The notes under the pieces: generated by a model
What the model saw: only the letters and a program-made list of their open reading frames with translations
Told to the model about the DNA's origin: nothing
The model's database searches: none
Program-made: the position numbers and the translations under genes
NCBI GenBank assembly: GCA_003170935.1
Contig: PMYA01000152.1
Location: forward strand, 1-10,973
Direction of reading: 5' to 3'
DNA: 10,973 nt
From: Methanobacteriota archaeon
GTDB lineage: Archaea > Halobacteriota > Bog-38 > Methanoflorentales > Methanoflorentaceae
Part shown: positions 8,201-10,973 of the stretch, one piece after another
Numbering within the stretch: the first letter of the stretch is position 1
Layout of the letters: each line of letters starts with the position of its first letter

Positions 8201-9377
8201 TGTACGCTTCAATAGCAACATTCACGATCTCCTTAGCACCTTCACGCGCCGCTGCTTCATTGAATTCGATGTGCGTGTCGCCCGGGATACGGGTAATCGG
8301 CATTGTCGATATCAGCTTTGTATGGAAACACTGTGTCCAGAATCCAACCGACGGCGCAATGCATTGATAATCAATGACCATCGCGTCGATGACACCTGTC
8401 ATTATTGCCAATTCTTGGCTAGCGAAATTGGTGACAATCGGGATCCCTCTTCGCATGAGCAGTTCGTTGGCAGTGCAACAAATACCGACGATATTTATTC
8501 CCTTGGCTCCTGCGGCAATTGCATTGTCTTTAAGCTCATCTGCAGCGTCGCAAATAACTTCGCCAAGAATGGGATTATGCCCATGTACACAGACGTTGAT
8601 ATGGTCCTCCTTCAGCGCGCCGAGATTTGCCTGGGACACTACCATTTGCGGTACGCCGAACAAGACGTCAGAAAGGTTAGAGCTGATGTTCTCTCCAGTC
8701 ACATCACCGAGCGAGCATTTGATGCCCCCAAAAATCAATGGCACGGGATCTGCATCACAGCCCATATGGGTCCGGTGCATGACTTCGGTAATTCCCCTGT
8801 CAATGTTTGTCGCAACGACGTCATTTCGCTCAAGCAGTTCGAGCCGCTTTGCGGGAAGCATAATTTTGAGCCAGGTACAGGCTTCTTCCTCATTCCTTGA
8901 GAAGTCCTCCAAAGCTGAATTCGCTACGGCCACTGCAAGCTCATTTACGTTCTTATTGTTCTCCAAACCGAGCTTTGCAGCAAGGGACCGTAATTTCGCC
9001 TCGTCTTTAACGCGATAGTCGGGTGCCTTACCTTCGCCGACGCTCTTTAGGGCATGTGCAAGATGCCTTCCGTGATCAGAGTGAGCAGCACAGCCGCCTG
9101 CCATCATTCGGATCAAGTTTCGCGCTACAATAGTGTAATCTTTAGCACCGCAGATACCTCTCTGTGGCTCTTTTCCAAAAGGATTGATCCGACAAGGTCC
9201 CTGCAAACAGATTCGACAACACAGGCCTGACTCACCAAAGCCGCATTGTGGCTGCATTAAGTCAGCCCTATCCCACATCGTCTTCATCTTGTCCCGCTCG
9301 GCAAGCGGCATCATTTCGAGTGCCGCAGGGTCCACGGTCATCGATCTTGGATCCGCTTTATTACGTCTCTTGTCCAT
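5244..9377 (-). CDS. acsA-acsB: Fused CO dehydrogenase-acetyl-CoA synthase (AcsA-AcsB)
   Basis: A single 1377-residue polypeptide joins a complete CODH (about 1-645) to a complete bacterial-type ACS (about 648-1377). CODH part: C45 and C53 fit the dimer-bridging D-cluster; C54, C57, C62 and C76 fit the B-cluster; H267, C301, C339, C452, C483 and C532 fit the nickel-iron C-cluster; H99 and K569 match the catalytic acid-base residues. ACS part: C1153, C1156, C1165 and C1175 ligate the A-cluster cubane, and the C1242-G1243-C1244 motif binds distal nickel. These spacings (3, 9, 10, 67, 2) equal those of Moorella AcsB with a constant offset of 647. F1159 corresponds to the A-cluster phenylalanine. 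The enzyme interconverts CO2, CO and acetyl-CoA in the cytoplasm. The reading frame is uninterrupted. The ATG overlaps the preceding ferredoxin gene by 17 nt, and acsD follows after 1 nt. An archaeal alpha/epsilon/beta arrangement is ruled out by the bacterial-style CODH length and the complete ACS N-terminal region. The fusion should be checked against raw reads. Confidence 0.96.
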   Translation of the reverse strand: MDKRRNKADPRSMTVDPAALEMMPLAERDKMKTMWDRADLMQPQCGFGESGLCCRICLQGPCRINPFGKEPQRGICGAKDYTIVARNLIRMMAGGCAAHSDHGRHLAHALKSVGEGKAPDYRVKDEAKLRSLAAKLGLENNKNVNELAVAVANSALEDFSRNEEEACTWLKIMLPAKRLELLERNDVVATNIDRGITEVMHRTHMGCDADPVPLIFGGIKCSLGDVTGENISSNLSDVLFGVPQMVVSQANLGALKEDHINVCVHGHNPILGEVICDAADELKDNAIAAGAKGINIVGICCTANELLMRRGIPIVTNFASQELAIMTGVIDAMVIDYQCIAPSVGFWTQCFHTKLISTMPITRIPGDTHIEFNEAAAREGAKEIVNVAIEAYKNRDPTKISIPNISSKVVAGFSLEYIKSLLSAFNEDEPLQYLADKIRSGEVQGIALIAGCNNPAKAEHDLGHLTIAKELVRNNILTLVTGCAAQSLAKHGLLAPEAVEEHAGESLKAFLKEVGEKNIGESLPLVLHMGSCVDNSRVENFVSELAQVMGVDIQDLPIVASAPEAMSEKAVAIGTWCVATGWPTHVGVYPFIKGSPLADEVVQATAKDVYGGHFIFEPDPTIAAKTLVNTVQYRRWKMNALSELDGGVTYWNGTTPDVGKPVTPKEALYKKAIDGAIIATGYADQLLNKAIRQHGRDKEIGYPSTGYYLPCITAWTGERVTKLAQLPRILGEVRGKIREEYTFDNAVASGEATMVAAEIVEALKYIDNPDPYADTPYTGFIADEVLRRLGISFVDDTIPGVLVLVGKAKDPKLLAKIIRDCQSKGMLVIPTFDTIQQIAEAGIEIGERKGLDRLLFCVGEFTQAIHGLSFAIRAALTFGNVKPGDRTGLLEYLTKRPKVVVVQLGPIDDIKAAIEFAVMFNGSPTITDQDVEEVPGKYEVETDYSQIVAHAIEMRNMQVTVGEVSLPVAYGLAFEGETVRKPQTYVECGGPTKTKVFELVKIRDADEVKDGEITLIGKDVDEMEEGSVSALGILVEVYGKHMKKEFEPVVERRIHQFINYAEGAWHTGQRNLLWVRLSKNSVANGLRFKNFGDILYHKMKEELGGIISRIQVTIITDEKEVEKHLPEAMESYAERDHRIAGLTDESVDTFYACTLCQSFAPSHVCIISPERLGLCGALNWLDAAAGFSIDPNGPNQPVEKGAAIDEQKGQWSNVNEAVKELTHGHIERMNQYTMMEDPQTSCGCFECIVAISSDLQGVIVVNREYTGMTPIGMKFSTLAGSVGGGNQTPGFIGVGRQFITSKKFIRADGGLARVVWMPKELKEAMREDLQKRAQELDLPDLVNKIADETITTDADELAEYLAKVDHPALHMPPMGMF

Positions 9378-9789
9378 ATATCAATGCACCACACTTGCAC
9401 GCAAGCACGCACGATAGCTCCGTTGCTCCTTGACAGAGATCACATTTTATCGCTTCGTTTTCGCGCCTCTGTATCGCCCCAAATGGGCACGCATCTACAC
9501 ATTCAAAACACCCATTGCAGCGTTCTTCATCAATAGTCACGACACCACCATCACTTTTTGTAATCGCTCGTGCTTCACAAGCTTCAATACACTTCGGTCG
9601 CTTACAGTGAAGACACCTCGTCATATGCAATTTGCCATCCTTAAGACCGATTTTTAGCCTCGAAAGAGGGCGAGGATACTCACTCATTGCATCATTGATG
9701 TCCCCTGCCGTGCTATGCCTCAGCGCGCATGCAAGCTCGCACGACTTGCATGCCGTACAATTCTTCGGAACATACCTAACGATCAACAT
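9361..9789 (-). CDS. cooF: CooF-like four-cluster ferredoxin
   Basis: This 142-residue iron-sulfur protein has four cysteine quartets: CTACKSCELAC (from residue 11), CLHCKRPKCIEAC (near 59), CNGCFECVDAC (near 92) and CDLCQGATELSCVLAC (near 116). This is the pattern of the CooF/HydN/DmsB family carrying four [4Fe-4S] clusters. There is no signal peptide or membrane segment, so it is cytoplasmic. In characterised systems CooF is the direct electron partner of CODH. Being first in the operon and overlapping the fused CODH-ACS gene by 17 nt supports that role here. It is shorter than Rhodospirillum CooF (about 190 residues). The physiological acceptor or donor beyond it (hydrogenase, ferredoxin, other) is not shown in this window. 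The start ATG at 9789 puts the first cysteine at residue 11, as usual. Confidence 0.92.
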   Translation of the reverse strand: MLIVRYVPKNCTACKSCELACALRHSTAGDINDAMSEYPRPLSRLKIGLKDGKLHMTRCLHCKRPKCIEACEARAITKSDGGVVTIDEERCNGCFECVDACPFGAIQRRENEAIKCDLCQGATELSCVLACKCGALIYGQET

Positions 9790-9917
9790 AAACAGAAAAA
9801 ACCCAACGTAGATATTGTCACGACTCTCGACGCAGTTGTGTGCCCACCGCTATATTCGTAATCCTGCTCTGTTTTAAACGCGCGCAAAACAAGTGTGGAC
9901 TCAGCACAAACTTGAAA

Positions 9918-9929
9918 AAATGCGCATTT
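9918..9929. promoter_or_regulatory. 12-bp perfect palindrome AAATGCGCATTT, possible operator
   Basis: The sequence AAATGCGCATTT is its own reverse complement and sits near the middle of the non-coding region upstream of both the ferredoxin/CODH-ACS operon and moaD. Symmetry of this kind is typical of a dimeric regulator site. It does not match the ModE or CooA/CRP consensus as I know them. A single 12-bp palindrome can arise by chance in AT-biased sequence, so this is only a candidate. Confidence 0.25.
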
Positions 9930-10067
9930 AACCCTGCATGGTGAAAGGACGATAAGCGAAGTATTTGTCGCATTCTGAGATCCTTGAAATAACGCAATAT
10001 TAAGCAGTAGGCAAAGATCTAATGTTTATACTATTTTATATGGTGCGAGTCATATATATGTATGGTC

Positions 10068-10096
10068 TTGCCAGGACGACAGAAAGTATTTATAGT
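10068..10096 (+). promoter_or_regulatory. moaD promoter (TATA-type or sigma70-like)
   Basis: TATTTATA (10087-10094) is centred about 30 nt before the moaD ATG and is preceded by purine-rich GACAGAAAG. This is the layout of an archaeal BRE/TATA promoter with a leaderless or nearly leaderless transcript. The same region also reads as TTGCCA (10068-10073), 17 nt, TATAGT (10091-10096), a respectable bacterial -35/-10 pair. GGAG at 10106-10109 is 10 nt before the ATG, which would fit the bacterial reading. The sequence alone does not decide. Confidence 0.5.
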
Positions 10097-10119
10097 GAAA
10101 ATATGGGAGTAGATACGTA

Positions 10120-10392
10120 ATGGGGCTTGTGAGCGTCCGCTTATTCGCAAATCTACGCGAAATCGTAGGTAAACCGCAGCTCGTTTTGGAGGCAAGCACC
10201 ATTCGTGAGGTACTAACGACGCTTCGATCAGAGCACCCTGCGTTGCAGCCGCTACTCTGCGAAGACGGTGATGTCCGACCATACATCACGATCCTAATCA
10301 ACGGTAATAACATACGCGATATGGATGCGCTTGCTACGATTCTTTCCGATGGCGATGAAGTCGCGATCTTTCCTCCTGTTTCAGGCGGTTGA
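10120..10392 (+). CDS. moaD: MoaD-like molybdopterin synthase small subunit
   Basis: This 90-residue beta-grasp, ubiquitin-like protein has the family start VSVRLFANLREIVG and end [14 protein letters not shown]. The C-terminal Gly-Gly is the residue pair that MoeB-type enzymes adenylate and thiocarboxylate, so that MoaD can give sulfur to the molybdopterin precursor. The length is standard (80-95). Archaeal relatives can also act as small protein modifiers (SAMPs), so a second role is possible. The neighbours modE-like and moeA support cofactor synthesis. Its last 12 nt overlap the convergent regulator gene. The ATG at 10120 is chosen because it begins the first beta strand and fits the promoter spacing. 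Confidence 0.88.
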   Translation: MGLVSVRLFANLREIVGKPQLVLEASTIREVLTTLRSEHPALQPLLCEDGDVRPYITILINGNNIRDMDALATILSDGDEVAIFPPVSGG

Positions 10393-10716
10393 ACCGGACA
10401 ACGACCACTCACTGAGGTCAACGTACCACTTCGCGAGCTGGTTCAACGGACCTTCCACGCCACGATAATCCACGAGAAGCTCATGGCCGAACGCTGTCAG
10501 CTCGACCCCTCTCTTTGCCACCTCGCTTCCTGTCAACAAGTTGACGACTGGCCGTTTTTCGACGATGGTTATGCGTTCTAGAGCGTAGCGGTAGGTCATG
10601 CCCAACTTGCGTGCCGCAGCGCTTATGGAGCCAAGTTTATCGATTTCAGCAAGAAGCCTCATAGTGCCAAGGCCAAAACGTATTCCCCCTCTTCTTCGAC
10701 AAACCAAAGAGTGCAC
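10381..10716 (-). CDS. modE: ModE-type single-domain HTH regulator
   Basis: This 111-residue protein matches the N-terminal winged-helix domain of ModE. It has [20 protein letters not shown] and [10 protein letters not shown], the recognition helix-turn-helix, then a wing region ending in [14 protein letters not shown]. The C-terminal molybdate-binding (Mop) domains of Escherichia coli ModE are absent, as in many archaeal and some bacterial single-domain forms. Ligand sensing, if any, must therefore differ. The start is GTG at 10716: an in-frame TAA lies seven codons upstream, and the domain needs the GGIRFGLG segment that precedes the internal ATG at 10662. A TTG at 10707 is an alternative. 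The gene is divergent from moeA and overlaps the moaD 3' end, so it probably regulates the molybdenum/tungsten cofactor genes around it. Confidence 0.85.
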   Translation of the reverse strand: MHSLVCRRRGGIRFGLGTMRLLAEIDKLGSISAAARKLGMTYRYALERITIVEKRPVVNLLTGSEVAKRGVELTAFGHELLVDYRGVEGPLNQLAKWYVDLSEWSLSGSTA

Positions 10717-10731
10717 CGCTGTCTGATTCTC

Positions 10732-10773
10732 TTGTTAGTCTCACACTCGTAAGGTATAATAGCGCACGTGCAC
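10732..10773. promoter_or_regulatory. Shared divergent promoter of modE-like gene and moeA, with palindrome
   Basis: TATAAT (10755-10760) lies about 30 nt before the moeA ATG, right for a TATA box with a leaderless transcript. With TTGTTA (10732-10737) 17 nt upstream it also reads as a bacterial promoter. On the minus strand the same bases read TATTATAC, about 40 nt before the GTG of the regulator gene, so one box may serve both directions. The near-perfect palindrome GCGCACGTGCAC (10762-10773, core GCACGTGC) follows the box toward moeA and is well placed to be a repressor site. Confidence 0.45.
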
Positions 10774-10787
10774 ACTTATCCGTAACA

Positions 10788-10973
10788 ATGAGACTTAAAA
10801 CATTAACTCCGTTCGATGCGGCTTTCAACATATTTCTTAACGCCATCGTGCCTATCGAAGATACCAAAGTCACGCCCATTCGAGAGGCCAGAGGGGGGGT
10901 GCTCGCCAGCCAGATCATAGCGCCACGAGACGAACCTAATTATCGGCGGGCAGCTATGGACGGTTATGCGGTC
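10788..10973 (+). CDS. moeA: MoeA-like molybdopterin molybdenumtransferase (5' part)
   Basis: The frame is open from the ATG at 10788 to the window edge, giving 62 residues of a protein usually about 400 long. It begins [12 protein letters not shown] and contains the family segment REARGGVLA, then [13 protein letters not shown] at the edge, the highly conserved MoeA N-terminal motif in which the MDGYA core is nearly invariant. MoeA inserts molybdate or tungstate into adenylated molybdopterin. It is divergent from the ModE-like regulator. It is truncated only because the window ends. Archaea often carry two MoeA paralogs, and which one this is cannot be told. Confidence 0.9.
   Translation, partial: MRLKTLTPFDAAFNIFLNAIVPIEDTKVTPIREARGGVLASQIIAPRDEPNYRRAAMDGYAV

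Larger units (their letters stand above)
9790..10119. other. Non-coding divergent control region (330 nt)
   Basis: I see no gene or structural RNA. The stretch lies between the minus-strand CODH/ACS operon and plus-strand moaD, so it should hold both promoters. For the minus strand, possible AT-rich boxes are GAATATAGC (around 9850-9860) and GTTTAAAAC (around 9872-9880), neither strong. For the plus strand there are several AT-rich stretches (10024-10041, 10051-10065 and 10085-10096), the last being the best moaD promoter. A 12-bp perfect palindrome is at 9918-9929 and a 10-bp CATATATATG palindrome is at 10051-10060. Either could be an operator, but no known regulator consensus is matched. 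Confidence 0.5.

Noticed and set aside
8271..9018. Two plus-strand frames of over 200 codons opposite the CODH half
   Set aside because: They are shadows of strongly conserved coding sequence on the other strand, overlap each other, and show no recognisable domains.
10031..10421. Minus-strand frames of 83 and 123 codons opposite moaD
   Set aside because: moaD on the plus strand has clear family features including the terminal Gly-Gly; the opposite frames have none.
1..10973. CRISPR arrays, tRNA/rRNA genes, insertion sequences
   Set aside because: No regularly spaced repeats, no tRNA-like fold, no transposase and no terminal inverted repeats were seen by eye.

Overview
The window carries a compact carbon monoxide dehydrogenase/acetyl-CoA synthase (CODH/ACS) locus of the Wood-Ljungdahl pathway, followed by a small molybdenum/tungsten cofactor block. 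The carbon-fixing core is a minus-strand operon read from about 9789 down to 2930: a four-cluster CooF-like ferredoxin, a 1377-residue protein that is a full-length CODH (AcsA) fused to a full-length ACS (AcsB), then the small (AcsD) and large (AcsC) subunits of the corrinoid iron-sulfur protein. Joins are extremely tight (17-nt overlap, 1-nt gap, 3-nt gap). On the plus strand, pointing toward that operon, lie two maturation/activation genes: a RACo-type ATP-dependent reductive activator (135-2006) and the nickel-insertion ATPase CooC (2172-2918). CooC and acsC end tail to tail, 11 nt apart.

The genes work together. CODH reduces CO2 to CO at the C-cluster and exchanges electrons with the CooF-like ferredoxin. 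CO passes to the A-cluster of ACS, where it joins a methyl group delivered by AcsC/AcsD and CoA to make acetyl-CoA, or the reverse. CooC matures the nickel site, and RACo restores accidentally oxidised Co(II) corrinoid to Co(I). No AcsE methyltransferase and no archaeal CdhB epsilon subunit is seen in the window.

The outstanding feature is the AcsA-AcsB fusion. Every known C-, B-, D- and A-cluster ligand is present with near-canonical spacing, and the junction has essentially no linker. The enzyme therefore appears functional, with a fixed 1:1 stoichiometry.

From 9790 to 10119 there is a non-coding divergent control region. Beyond it are moaD (+), a ModE-type single-domain regulator (-) overlapping the moaD tail, and the start of moeA (+), cut by the window edge. 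The left edge holds an open frame of 45 codons that may be the end of another gene coupled to the activator gene.

Organism: this is a strict anaerobe with CODH/ACS subunits of bacterial type. The domain is not settled. BRE/TATA-like boxes about 30 nt before the moaD and moeA starts, weak Shine-Dalgarno sites, single-domain ModE and the absence of AcsE favour an archaeon carrying the bacterial-type complex. However, the same promoters can also be read as sigma70-like (-35 / 17 nt / -10) elements, so a bacterium such as a deep-branching anaerobe is not excluded.
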